Assembly: GCF_029210495.1 (NCBI RefSeq)
Contig: NZ_JARGDK010000002.1
Coordinates: 62,001 to 126,000 of the forward strand
Origin: Pseudothioclava nitratireducens
GTDB lineage: Bacteria > Pseudomonadota > Alphaproteobacteria > Rhodobacterales > Rhodobacteraceae
Length of the DNA: 64,000 nt
Direction of reading: 5' to 3'
In this document: piece after piece, positions 26,332 to 34,051 of the stretch
How the letters are laid out: each line of letters starts with the position of its first letter
How positions within the stretch are numbered: the stretch's first letter is position 1
Translations under genes and position numbers: made by a program
The notes under the pieces: generated by a model
What the model was told of the DNA's origin: nothing
Database searches by the model: none
What the model saw: only the letters and a program-made list of their open reading frames with translations

Positions 26332-28023
26332 TTAGAGGCCGCTGACAACAACCGAGTTATTGGGTTCAAGCTTCACGGTGCCGATCTTGCGGACATGGCT
26401 TTCGATCACGTCCCAGATCTGCGGCCCTTCGGTGCCCTCGTTGACCGAGGCCCAGCCGGCCACGACGTAAGACCGGTTTTCGTCGATTTCCGAACCGTCC
26501 TTGAGCAGCGTCATGTTCGAGATGCGCTCCCCGATCGGCTTGGACACGTCGATGTGGTAGCCCATACCGCCGATACGAACCATGTCACCGCCCTGCTGGT
26601 AATAGGGGTCGGTGTTGAAGATGTTGTCGGCCACGTCTTCAAGGATGGTGCGGATCGTCTGACCGGTCATCTCGGTGCGGTAGCACGCGCCATAGGTCAT
26701 CGAGGTCACGTTGTGGATGTCCTCGCGGGTGATGTTGTCACCCGGCAGCAGCGTGGTGCCCCAGCGCACGCCCGGCGACATTGCGATCTCGGCGTCACGC
26801 TCCGACAGGATCGCGTCACAGATCAGGTCGTCCCAGGTGCCGTTGAAGTTGCCGCGACGATAGAGAAGGCTCTCGGTCTGGCCGACGACTTCTTCGAGTT
26901 CGGCTTTGAAGGGCTCGCGCTCGGCGTCGATCAGGGCGGCCATCTCGGCATCGGGCTCGATCACGTCCGAGAAGATCGGGATCAGCTTGTGGCGGAAGCC
27001 CATCATGCGGCCATCGCGCACGTCGAGATCGACGCGGCTGACGAATTTGCCGTTCGAGCCCGAAGCGATCAGGATGGTATCGCCGACCAGAACCGGCTCT
27101 GGCACCGCGTCGTGGGTGTGGCCGGTCAGGATCACGTCGATGCCCTTCACGCGGCTGACCATCTTGCGGTCGACGTCGAAGCCGTTATGCGACAGGCAGA
27201 CGACCAGATCGACGCCCTCGGCGCGCACCTCGTCGACGACCTCTTGCATACGCTCCTCGCGGATGCCGAAGGAGTAGTTCGGGAACATCCATTTCGGGTT
27301 CGCGATCGGCATATAGGGGAAGGCCTGACCGATGACTGCAACGCGCACGCCGCCGGTTTCAAAGATCTTGTAGGGCTCGAAGGCGGGCTCGTCCCACTCG
27401 GCGTCGAAGATGTTCGCGCCAAGGAACGGGAAGGGCAGCGTTTCCACGATCTCGTTCACACGGTCCTGACCGAAGGTCCATTCCCAGTGCGAGGTCATCG
27501 CATCGACGCCCAGCTTGTTCATGATGTTGACCATGTCCTGACCCGCGGTCTTGAACGAGGTCATCGAGCCGTGCCACGTATCGCCGCCGTCAAGCAGCAG
27601 CGCGTCCGGGCGCTCCGACTTGATCGATTTGACGACGGTCGCAACGCGATCCATGCCGCCCATCTTGCCGTAAGCCTTGCCGAGATCGACGAAATTCTCG
27701 TAGGTCAGCGCGTAGGCATCGGGGCTTTCGGGCTTGATGTTGAACATGTTGAGGAAGTCCTTGCCCACGACATGCGGCGGGACGCCCTTGGCCTCACCCA
27801 CCCCGATATTCACTTCCGGCTCGCGGAAATAGATCGGCTTGGCCTGCGCGTGAATGTCGGTGATGTGGATCAGCGTGACATTCCCGAAGGCGTCGAATTG
27901 CAGAAGCTGGTCCTGCGTCAGCGATTGCTGCGCCATCGCGCGCGACCAGCGCGAGAGGCCCGAAGTGCCAAGAATGGTCGAGGCCGCAAGGCTCGCCTGA
28001 AGAAATTCCCGCCGGGAAATCAT
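26332..28023 (-). CDS. soxB: Sulfate thiol esterase SoxB
   Basis: Dimanganese hydrolase that releases sulfate from SoxY-thiocysteine-sulfate in the periplasm. 563 residues with a Tat signal (SRREFLQAS). Metallophosphoesterase-like motifs are present: DIHAQ (Asp56, His58), DGGDTWHGS (near 145-153), SHWEWTFG (His179), LSHNGFD and GHTHD. The motif usually seen as NHWEFTYG is slightly changed. AAGGAG lies nine bases before the ATG. A terminator, an inverted repeat and a 5' leader hairpin precede it, so soxB may start its own transcript. Confidence 0.97.
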   Translation of the reverse strand: MISRREFLQASLAASTILGTSGLSRWSRAMAQQSLTQDQLLQFDAFGNVTLIHITDIHAQAKPIYFREPEVNIGVGEAKGVPPHVVGKDFLNMFNIKPESPDAYALTYENFVDLGKAYGKMGGMDRVATVVKSIKSERPDALLLDGGDTWHGSMTSFKTAGQDMVNIMNKLGVDAMTSHWEWTFGQDRVNEIVETLPFPFLGANIFDAEWDEPAFEPYKIFETGGVRVAVIGQAFPYMPIANPKWMFPNYSFGIREERMQEVVDEVRAEGVDLVVCLSHNGFDVDRKMVSRVKGIDVILTGHTHDAVPEPVLVGDTILIASGSNGKFVSRVDLDVRDGRMMGFRHKLIPIFSDVIEPDAEMAALIDAEREPFKAELEEVVGQTESLLYRRGNFNGTWDDLICDAILSERDAEIAMSPGVRWGTTLLPGDNITREDIHNVTSMTYGACYRTEMTGQTIRTILEDVADNIFNTDPYYQQGGDMVRIGGMGYHIDVSKPIGERISNMTLLKDGSEIDENRSYVVAGWASVNEGTEGPQIWDVIESHVRKIGTVKLEPNNSVVVSGL

Positions 28024-28041
28024 GCTCTCTTCTCCTTCTTC

Positions 28042-28058
28042 GCCCCCGCGCCGGGGGC
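28042..28058 (-). promoter_or_regulatory. Leader hairpin next to the soxB ribosome site
   Basis: GCCCCCG-CGC-CGGGGGC is a perfect seven-base stem that ends a few bases upstream of the soxB AAGGAG. It could affect soxB mRNA stability or translation; this is inferred. Confidence 0.45.
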
Positions 28059-28086
28059 CCGATCGTTCACAAATTGCCTAACGAAT

Positions 28087-28118
28087 TCAGACAGATAGTG
28101 ATGTTTGAATATGTCTGA
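28087..28118. promoter_or_regulatory. Inverted repeat upstream of soxB (candidate SoxR-type operator)
   Basis: TCAGACA (28087-28093) pairs with TGTCTGA (28112-28118). Within it lie the half-sites ACAGAT (28091-28096) and ATATGT (28109-28114), resembling the ACATAT/ATATGT pairs in the soxS-soxV and soxW-soxX gaps, though with wider spacing. It begins five bases beyond the T-run of the soxA terminator. Confidence 0.45.
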
Positions 28119-28122
28119 GCAG

Positions 28123-28154
28123 AAAAAAGCGGGGACCGGATACCCGGACCCCGC
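28123..28154 (-). terminator. Rho-independent terminator after soxA, inside the sox cluster
   Basis: On the minus strand GCGGGGTCCGG and CCGGTCCCCGC (10 of 11 pairs, loop GTAT) lead into six T residues (28128-28123). It lies nine bases past the soxA stop and 100 bases before soxB. Confidence 0.85.
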
Positions 28155-28163
28155 CCATTCAGA

Positions 28164-29024
28164 TTAGGGGCGAACCGCCACGCCTTCGATGTCGAGGCCC
28201 ATGCCGCGCGAAGCAACGTAGAGTTCCAGTTCGCGGAACTCCTGGCTGCCAGCCGCGAAGGTCTCGGCGCGGGTGTCACGCACACAACCCACGAAACGCT
28301 GGTGGATCGAAACGGCAGCGCCATCCTTCAGACGATAGAGCGGGAAGCCGTTGGTCTGGCCCTGGCTCAGGTGGTCGGCGCGGATGTTGTTGCCGTAGTT
28401 TTCTTCATGGCACGACGCGCAGGACATTTCGAGCTGGCCGAAGCGGGTGTAGTAGATCTCTTTGCCGCGCTCCCAGAACTCTGCGGCGGGGCCGTCGATT
28501 GCGACGTTGACCGGCATGCCGCGCGATTGCAGCGAGATTGCCGAGGTCATGTCTTTCATCTCGTTCGAGTTCCACTTGAGCGCTTCAGCGCCCATACGGT
28601 TCGTGCGGCAGTCGTTGATGTAGTCTTCCATCGACCAGAGCGCACCGGCGGCGTTCACCTTCGGCATCGCGGCGCGCACGCCCTTCATGCCTTCTTCGAG
28701 CGCACCGTGGCAATCGGCGCAAGCCTTGCCCTCAGTGCCTTCGGCGGTGGTCCATGCTTCCGCGCCACGCTCAACATAGATGAACATCGGGTTGTCGAAA
28801 TCGTCCATCTGCATGGCACGGGTTTCGTCGGTGCGGAACAGCCAGCCCGAATAAACCTCGCTCATATGCCCGTCGAGATGGGGCGCCGCAGCGGCCTTGG
28901 TGGTGATGGTCAGTTCTTCATTGACGACCAGCTCGTCATCGACCGGCTCGGCGATGGCGGGGCCGAAACCGATGGCCAGAGCGGCCATGGCGGCGAAAGT
29001 GGTGCGGCTGAAACGCAGCGTCAT
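28164..29024 (-). CDS. soxA: Sulfur oxidation c-type cytochrome SoxA (diheme)
   Basis: Catalytic subunit of SoxXA, which oxidatively couples thiosulfate to the SoxY cysteine in the periplasm. 286 residues with a signal peptide (about 1-25). Two heme motifs, CADCH at 102-106 and CASCH at 202-206, make it the diheme type. The active-site Cys that carries the persulfide ligand is Cys247 in FVGCVRD. GGAGG precedes the ATG at 29024; an upstream in-frame reading lacks a signal-peptide fit. A terminator follows directly. Confidence 0.97.
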   Translation of the reverse strand: MTLRFSRTTFAAMAALAIGFGPAIAEPVDDELVVNEELTITTKAAAAPHLDGHMSEVYSGWLFRTDETRAMQMDDFDNPMFIYVERGAEAWTTAEGTEGKACADCHGALEEGMKGVRAAMPKVNAAGALWSMEDYINDCRTNRMGAEALKWNSNEMKDMTSAISLQSRGMPVNVAIDGPAAEFWERGKEIYYTRFGQLEMSCASCHEENYGNNIRADHLSQGQTNGFPLYRLKDGAAVSIHQRFVGCVRDTRAETFAAGSQEFRELELYVASRGMGLDIEGVAVRP

Positions 29025-29045
29025 TCCTTTGATCCTCCCTGGGTG

Positions 29046-29079
29046 GTTCCCGCGCCCACCGCTGTGGTGGGCGCGGAAC
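29046..29079 (-). promoter_or_regulatory. Intra-operon hairpin between soxZ and soxA
   Basis: CCGCGCCCACC (29050-29060) pairs perfectly with GGTGGGCGCGG (29066-29076), and GTT/AAC extends the stem around a one-base bulge. There is no T-run on either strand, so it looks like an mRNA processing or stability element rather than a terminator. Confidence 0.5.
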
Positions 29080-29131
29080 AGTCCTTGGTCAGCGCGCTCC
29101 CTCACGCGCCCCCTGTCCGGGTCGAGTGGCC

Positions 29132-29461
29132 TTAGGCCACTTCGATCGACTTGCTGTCTTCGTAGACCGAGCCGTCGTCATCGTACCAGGTGAACTTGAA
29201 GTCACCCGATGCGTCGACAAGAGCTTCGAACTCGAAATAGGGGTTGGTCGAAACGGCCGGTTCCAGCGCGATGTCGATGACGTTCTCGCCATTGAAGTCG
29301 CAGGTCAGGCGGTTGATGATCGAACGCGGGATCAGGTTGCCATCCTTGTCCTTGCGCTGGCCCGATTCCATCGGGTGCGTGATCAGGCACTTGATGGTCA
29401 CGGCTTCACCAGCCGAGGCCGATTTCGGCACTTTCACGCGCGGTTTGACGTTGTCTGCCAT
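29132..29461 (-). CDS. soxZ: Thiosulfate oxidation carrier complex protein SoxZ
   Basis: Partner of SoxY in the periplasmic carrier. The 109 residues have no signal peptide, because SoxZ is normally carried out by Tat as a complex with SoxY. The Ig-like fold shows KCLITHPMESGQRKDKDG and the C-terminal FKFTWYDDDG pattern. A GAGGAG ribosome site precedes the ATG. It lies 24 bases after soxY. Confidence 0.96.
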   Translation of the reverse strand: MADNVKPRVKVPKSASAGEAVTIKCLITHPMESGQRKDKDGNLIPRSIINRLTCDFNGENVIDIALEPAVSTNPYFEFEALVDASGDFKFTWYDDDGSVYEDSKSIEVA

Positions 29462-29485
29462 GATGTATCTCCTCGAAACTCTGGA

Positions 29486-29905
29486 TTAGCCGCCGCAGCC
29501 GCCGATGGTGACTTTGACGGTGGCCGAAGCTTGCTTGAAGCTGCCGTCCGCCATTTTCGCAACTGCGACGACGTCTTGCGTCTTCGAGAGGCGAATGCGG
29601 GTCTCGGCGCGCTGAGCAGCGGCTTTCGGACCGAAGGTATAGGTGACGACACCCGGGGTCGGGTTGCCGGTGGCGTAGAGCGCGATGGCGACTGCGCCCG
29701 GCGCGTCGACGCCGATCGGAACGCCGTTGCCGTTTTCGGCGATTTCCGGCGCGGTCAGGGTGATGCCGTCGGTGCCGACTTCAGCGCCGCCGGTGAAGGC
29801 TGCGATTGCGTCTGCGCCGGCGTCTGCCATTGCACGGGCAGGCAGCAGCGAGGCGGCCACACCGCCCATTGCCAGTGCCAGCGCGTCACGTCTGGTAAGG
29901 GTCAT
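29486..29905 (-). CDS. soxY: Thiosulfate oxidation carrier protein SoxY
   Basis: Carries sulfur intermediates on its C-terminal Cys. 139 residues with a twin-arginine signal (TRRDALALAMGG) ending near residue 28 and the hallmark GGCGG C-terminus with Cys137 as the swinging thiol. AGGAG precedes the start. It is cotranscribed with soxX (33-base gap) and soxZ. Confidence 0.97.
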   Translation of the reverse strand: MTLTRRDALALAMGGVAASLLPARAMADAGADAIAAFTGGAEVGTDGITLTAPEIAENGNGVPIGVDAPGAVAIALYATGNPTPGVVTYTFGPKAAAQRAETRIRLSKTQDVVAVAKMADGSFKQASATVKVTIGGCGG

Positions 29906-29938
29906 GTCATTACTCCTCTCGGGGTTATCTCAGGGTCA

Positions 29939-30406
29939 TCATTCCTTGAGGGTCATCAGGAATGCGACCACATCTTCGACCTGTTGTGCGGTCAGGATGG
30001 GCGGCAGGTCAGCGGGTGCCGCCTTGCCGGTATATGCGTCACCGGGACGGATGAACGGGCCGGTTTTATACATGCCCGGCATCACGGTGCCTTCGAAAGT
30101 GTGCTTCGCATCGATCACGATGCCGCGCAGCTGCGCTTCTTCCCAGCGATCGGCCGCGCCATTGAGCGACGGACCGACATTGCCCTGGAAGTCGGCGCTC
30201 AGCGCCGAGATTTCGTGGCAGGCCACACAGTTGCCCAGCGGACGGGTCGCCGCGACTTTCGCACCCTCTTCCGGATTGCCCGGAACGCCGGTGAGCGATT
30301 GTGCAACAGCACCTTCCTCGAACGTGACTTCGGTCGGCGCGGTTTCCGCAAAAGCGGCGCCGGCGGCGAAGATAACTGCAGTAGCCAGAACAACGTGGCG
30401 TTTCAT
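29939..30406 (-). CDS. soxX: Sulfur oxidation c-type cytochrome SoxX
   Basis: Monoheme subunit of SoxXA and its electron outlet. 155 residues: signal peptide (1-20, ending AFA), heme motif CVACH at 60-64 and a likely Met axial ligand in VMPGMYKTG. GGGAGG lies before the ATG. It is the first gene of the soxXYZA transcript predicted from the operator-like palindrome in the soxW-soxX gap. Confidence 0.96.
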   Translation of the reverse strand: MKRHVVLATAVIFAAGAAFAETAPTEVTFEEGAVAQSLTGVPGNPEEGAKVAATRPLGNCVACHEISALSADFQGNVGPSLNGAADRWEEAQLRGIVIDAKHTFEGTVMPGMYKTGPFIRPGDAYTGKAAPADLPPILTAQQVEDVVAFLMTLKE

Positions 30407-30477
30407 CGAAGACCTCCCAATTCTTCTCCCGATTCCGTTCTACACGGCTGCGACCTTCTGGCGCAACCTGAAAATTC

Positions 30478-30493
30478 ACATATCTGCATATGT
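30478..30493. promoter_or_regulatory. Palindrome ACATAT-CTGC-ATATGT in the soxW-soxX gap
   Basis: A perfect six-plus-six inverted repeat, 72 bases upstream of soxX. The soxW-soxX intergenic region is one of the places known to be bound by the SoxR repressor in Paracoccus, so this is a candidate SoxR operator; assignment of the exact site is inferred. Confidence 0.5.
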
Positions 30494-30518
30494 TCGCCGC
30501 AGCGCAGCGTGAGCAAGA

Positions 30519-31076
30519 TCATTGCGGATTCACCTGAGAGGCAAGAAACTTTTGAAAATTCTCGCCATTTTCATAGCCATGATCTTTCACCCAGGTCAAA
30601 AGCGCCTTGGTCGTCCCCTTACCGAAGGCCCCCGGCATCTGGGCAACCGTCACCTTGTTGGCGGACATGCCTCCGGGCACTTCCTCGGGGAAAAACATCA
30701 TCGTGGGGGTGAACATGACCCCCCACTTCATCGCCATTTCCTTTTCCGAAAGAACCTCTCCGTCGAAATCGGTAATCTCGATGTCACCAAACAGATTCAT
30801 CTGCACGACAAAGTAGTTATCCTCGATCAGCGCGGCGATTTCGGGGTCGGGAAACACCTCTTCGTGCATCTTCTTGCAATAGATGCAGCCGCGCTGTTCC
30901 CAGATCACCATGAGGCGTTTGCCCTCGGCATTGGCATCTGCCAGATCCTCGGACATGTCGCGGAATGTCTCGCGCATCCAGCCGGTTTTGTGGAGCCCGT
31001 CCTCCCCCATCTCGGCCGCGCCGAGTGGCAGGGCGAGCGCGATCGTGGTCAGTGCAGCAGTCAAAAAGTGGCGCAT
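30519..31076 (-). CDS. soxW: Periplasmic thioredoxin SoxW
   Basis: Thioredoxin-fold protein of 185 residues with an N-terminal signal peptide (1-20) and redox motif CIYC at 64-67. It is reduced by SoxV and helps keep SoxYZ or other Sox thiols reduced. AGGAG precedes the start. It lies 28 bases after soxV. Confidence 0.93.
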   Translation of the reverse strand: MRHFLTAALTTIALALPLGAAEMGEDGLHKTGWMRETFRDMSEDLADANAEGKRLMVIWEQRGCIYCKKMHEEVFPDPEIAALIEDNYFVVQMNLFGDIEITDFDGEVLSEKEMAMKWGVMFTPTMMFFPEEVPGGMSANKVTVAQMPGAFGKGTTKALLTWVKDHGYENGENFQKFLASQVNPQ

Positions 31077-31104
31077 GGGTTTCTCCTCCCTGTGGTCCCG
31101 CGGT

Positions 31105-31845
31105 TTACCCGATGGAGGTAAACGAGGGGAAAACTCTGATCATCCAGTCGGCAATGTAGCTCAGCGTGTCGGTCGCAATCAGCACCGCGAACAGAATCAG
31201 CATCACCCCCATCACCTTCTCGACATAGGCCAACTTGGCGCGATGACGGTTCATCAAGGCGAGGAACGGGCGCGCAAAGAAGGCTGCGAGAATGAACGGC
31301 GCGGTCATGCCGATTCCATAGAAGAACAGCAGCGCCGTCCCGCGCGAGATATCCCCCATCCCCGAGGCGACCATCAGGATTGCCGCCAAGGCGGGCCCCA
31401 CGCAGGGGGTCCAGCCGAAACCGAATGCCAGCCCCGTTACATAAGCGCCGAAGATCGTCGATGGATCGGCCTTGGATTCGAGCCGGGCCTCACGATAGAG
31501 GAAGGGAATGCGCAGGATGCCGAGGAAATGCAGCCCGAACAGGAACAGAATCGCCGCCGCAACATAGGATAGCGGCTCGAGCCAGGAGCGGAATGCCTGC
31601 CCCAGTGCGGTTGCGCCCATCCCCATCAGCATGAAAATCGTCGTAACACCCAGCGCAAAGGCCACGGCCGATACGACCAGACGCCGCTGCGCGCCGGGCG
31701 CGATTTGCCCGCCACCGCGCAGTTCCGACATGGAAATCCCCGCCATATAAGACAGGTAGAACGGCACCATCGGCAAGATACACGGCGTCAGAAAAGACAG
31801 AAGGCCCGCCAGAAGCGCGCCCCCGTAGGTGGGGTCCATCAACAT
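31105..31845 (-). CDS. soxV: CcdA-type thiol transporter SoxV
   Basis: Inner-membrane protein of 246 residues, about six helices, that moves electrons from cytoplasmic thioredoxin to periplasmic SoxW. The conserved cysteines are Cys22 in LTPCILPMVP and Cys148 in GWTPCVGPA. GGGAGG precedes the ATG. It heads the minus-strand sox genes and is divergent from soxS with a 93-base gap. Confidence 0.95.
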   Translation of the reverse strand: MLMDPTYGGALLAGLLSFLTPCILPMVPFYLSYMAGISMSELRGGGQIAPGAQRRLVVSAVAFALGVTTIFMLMGMGATALGQAFRSWLEPLSYVAAAILFLFGLHFLGILRIPFLYREARLESKADPSTIFGAYVTGLAFGFGWTPCVGPALAAILMVASGMGDISRGTALLFFYGIGMTAPFILAAFFARPFLALMNRHRAKLAYVEKVMGVMLILFAVLIATDTLSYIADWMIRVFPSFTSIG

Positions 31846-31897
31846 AGTGCCTCCCTCAGGCTCCCTCGCGGTGGGTTTCCTTGAACCGCGCCCTGAA

Positions 31898-31919
31898 ACA
31901 TATTACGATCTTTATATGT
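31898..31919. promoter_or_regulatory. Imperfect palindrome in the soxS-soxV divergent promoter region
   Basis: ACATAT-N10-ATATGT with nine of eleven positions matching per arm (centre at 31908/31909). It lies 20 bases before the soxS ATG. SoxR of Paracoccus binds this intergenic region, so it is a candidate SoxR operator controlling both directions. Confidence 0.55.
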
Positions 31920-31938
31920 AAAAGGGGGTGCGTCAATC

Positions 31939-32367
31939 ATGCAACTTGCGCGGCACGCGTTTTTGATTCTGGTCACCCTCGGTTTGGCCTGCGGCGTCCC
32001 CTCTCGAGGGGCACAAGCCGAAACAGCGACACCCTCCGAAATGGAGCAGGCAGATACGCCATTCCGTCTGATCATGGTGGAACAGGCCGGCTGCGCCTAT
32101 TGCAAGATGTGGAACGATGAGCTGGGGCCGATCTATCCCAAGACGCCCGAAGGGCAACTCGCGCCGCTCGAGCATGTCGATTTGCGCTCGGATTGGGCGG
32201 CGGACCTTGAAATCGGCCCCAAGCCGATCTTTACGCCGACCTTCATCCTCCTTGAAAACAGCACCGAGGTCGGGCGCATCGAGGGCTATCCGGGCGAGGA
32301 TTTCTTCTGGGGATTGCTGGGCATGGCCTTGCGTGATGCAGGCGCGCCCCTCCCTGCGCCGGACTAA
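31939..32367 (+). CDS. soxS: Periplasmic thiol-disulfide reductase SoxS
   Basis: Thioredoxin-like protein of 142 residues with a signal peptide (about 1-27) and redox motif CAYC at 52-55. In Paracoccus SoxS reactivates SoxY and is needed for full expression of sox genes. It is divergent from soxV and followed by soxR. Its FTPTFILLE segment matches the cis-Pro loop of the fold. Confidence 0.92.
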   Translation: MQLARHAFLILVTLGLACGVPSRGAQAETATPSEMEQADTPFRLIMVEQAGCAYCKMWNDELGPIYPKTPEGQLAPLEHVDLRSDWAADLEIGPKPIFTPTFILLENSTEVGRIEGYPGEDFFWGLLGMALRDAGAPLPAPD

Positions 32368-32472
32368 GACTTTCACATGGCTCGCCCTTTGCCTTTCTTT
32401 CGGGCCATGCTATTGCGAATAAAAGCGGCAAACCGTGCGCAGGCGCGCACCAGTTGAGGAGTCCTGAGGGCG

Positions 32473-32841
32473 ATGGCACCTGATGGGCGGGACACACCTT
32501 ATCGCGAGGCGGGCGGCACCGATGCCGAACGCTGCGCGACTATGGATGCCGAGGAACTTCTGGGCCGCGCCCGCGACGCCTCCAACCTGCTCAAGGCCCT
32601 CGCCCATGAGGGGCGCCTGATGATCATGTGTCATCTCAGTTCCGGCGAAAAATCGGTTACCGAACTCGAAAACCTGCTCGAGTCGCGGCAGGCCGCCGTC
32701 AGCCAGCAACTTGCGCGGTTGCGGCTTGAAGGTCTGGTGAGCTGCCGCCGCGAGGGTAAGGCCATCTACTATTCGCTCAGCGATCCGCGCGCCGCGCGCG
32801 TGGTGCAACTCGTCTACGACATGTTCTGCAACACCGCGTGA
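32473..32841 (+). CDS. soxR: ArsR-family sulfur-responsive repressor SoxR
   Basis: Winged-helix repressor of 122 residues; the recognition helix region is ESRQAAVSQQLARLRLEGLV. It carries Cys21, Cys53 (LMIMCHL, in the second helix), Cys91 and Cys119 (DMFC, near the C-terminal helix). Cys53 and Cys119 occupy the positions of the dithiol that senses persulfide in SqrR/BigR relatives, so the same chemistry is likely. Location between soxS and soxT matches the soxSRT group. Likely targets are the palindromes in the sox gaps. Confidence 0.93.
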   Translation: MAPDGRDTPYREAGGTDAERCATMDAEELLGRARDASNLLKALAHEGRLMIMCHLSSGEKSVTELENLLESRQAAVSQQLARLRLEGLVSCRREGKAIYYSLSDPRAARVVQLVYDMFCNTA

Positions 32842-32920
32842 CACAGGCTTTCTTATCATCATCGAAGACCGGCCGAACCGGCGCTTCCGAGCCGGGCCGC
32901 ATTCTGCAAGGGGGGACGCG

Positions 32921-33967
32921 ATGAACAACGTGCCGATGGACGTTCTGGCAGCCTTGGTTGGGCTGGTGGGCGGCTTGGTTCTGGGTCTCGCCGCGCGGCT
33001 GGGCGATTTCTGCACGCTGGGCGCGCTGGAAAGCGCCGCCTACGGCAAGGACCAGCGCCGCTTGCGGCTCTGGGGCGTCGTTCTGGCCGTGGCGATCAGC
33101 GGGGCGTTTCTGGCCGAGGCCGCCGGCTGGGCGGATCTTGGCGCGACCTTCTACCATTCGATCACCTGGGTGCCGGCGGCCTCGATCGTCGGCGGGCTGA
33201 TTTTCGGCTATGGCATGGCGCTGGCAGGCAATTGCGGCTTCGGCGCGCTGGTACGCTTTGGCGGCGGCGATCTGCGTTCGCTGGTCGTGGTCGTGGTCAT
33301 GGGGATTTTTGCCTTCGTGACCCTTTCCGGTCCGCTTGGCCCGCTGCGCACACTGCTGTTCGAGCAAACCCCTGCCACGGCCCCGCAAGGGATCGCGCAT
33401 TGGCTCGCGGCGCGAACCGGCGTGGCACCGCTGTTGATCGCCCTGCCGGTCGCCGCCGGGTTCCTGATCTGGGGGCTGGCCTACGCGCCGCTGCGCGCCG
33501 ACAAGCGCCGTATCCTTTGGGGTATCGCGGCAGGTCTCGCCATCGTCTGGTGCCTTGTCGCAACGAGTTCGCTCAACCGCGAGAGCTTTGGCGCCGTGGG
33601 CGTCGAGGCCCCCTCCTTCACCGCGCCGCTGGGCCGCACGATCCTTTATTTCATGACCTCCACGGCAGGCGGGATCACCTTCTCCGTCGGTCTTGTCGCG
33701 GGCGTGCTGGCCGGGTCGTTCAGCGGGTCGCTGATCCGCGGGCTGTTCCGCTGGGAGGCCTGCGAGGACCCGCGCGAGCTTGGACGGCAGGTCTCGGGCG
33801 CGGCGCTGATGGGGATCGGCGGGACGATCGCGCTTGGCTGCTCCATCGGTCAGGGCGTAAGCGCGATGTCGGTGCTCGCCTTCTCGGCGCCAGTTACACT
33901 GGCCGCCATCGTCATTGGCGGGCTGTTTGGGCTGCGCCAGATGATCCACGGCTTCCAGCCCGACTGA
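32921..33967 (+). CDS. soxT: YeeE/YedE-type thiosulfate transporter SoxT
   Basis: Integral membrane protein of 348 residues with about nine or more helices. Three conserved cysteines in YeeE-type sites are visible: Cys31 in GDFCTLGALES, Cys105 in AGNCGFGALVRFGGG and Cys307 in ALGCSIGQG, the residues that relay thiosulfate in YeeE. Location directly after soxSR fits SoxT. The substrate (thiosulfate) is inferred from family and context. Confidence 0.9.
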   Translation: MNNVPMDVLAALVGLVGGLVLGLAARLGDFCTLGALESAAYGKDQRRLRLWGVVLAVAISGAFLAEAAGWADLGATFYHSITWVPAASIVGGLIFGYGMALAGNCGFGALVRFGGGDLRSLVVVVVMGIFAFVTLSGPLGPLRTLLFEQTPATAPQGIAHWLAARTGVAPLLIALPVAAGFLIWGLAYAPLRADKRRILWGIAAGLAIVWCLVATSSLNRESFGAVGVEAPSFTAPLGRTILYFMTSTAGGITFSVGLVAGVLAGSFSGSLIRGLFRWEACEDPRELGRQVSGAALMGIGGTIALGCSIGQGVSAMSVLAFSAPVTLAAIVIGGLFGLRQMIHGFQPD

Positions 33968-33995
33968 CCACCCGCCGGAAAAGCCCGGACCCTAT

Positions 33996-34034
33996 GGAAA
34001 ACGGCGCGCCTTGCAGGGCGCGCCGTTTCGTTTC
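33996..34034. terminator. Bidirectional terminator between soxT and the RTX gene
   Basis: A perfect 12-base stem AAACGGCGCGCC (33999-34010) with GGCGCGCCGTTT (34017-34028), followed by a TTT run on the plus strand and preceded by GGAAAA that gives T residues on the minus strand. Confidence 0.85.
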
Positions 34035-34051
34035 CACCACACCGTTCGGGA

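Noticed and set aside
26077-28098. A 673-codon open frame on the plus strand opposite soxB
   Set aside because: It is antisense to a clear, fully motif-bearing SoxB gene and has an Arg/Asp/His-rich composition typical of the complementary frame of GC-rich genes.
28085-28110. ATTC-N8-GAAT type site upstream of soxB
   Set aside because: ATTC and GAAT are present but 18 bases apart, so the SqrR pattern does not fit; only the TCAGACA inverted repeat is kept.
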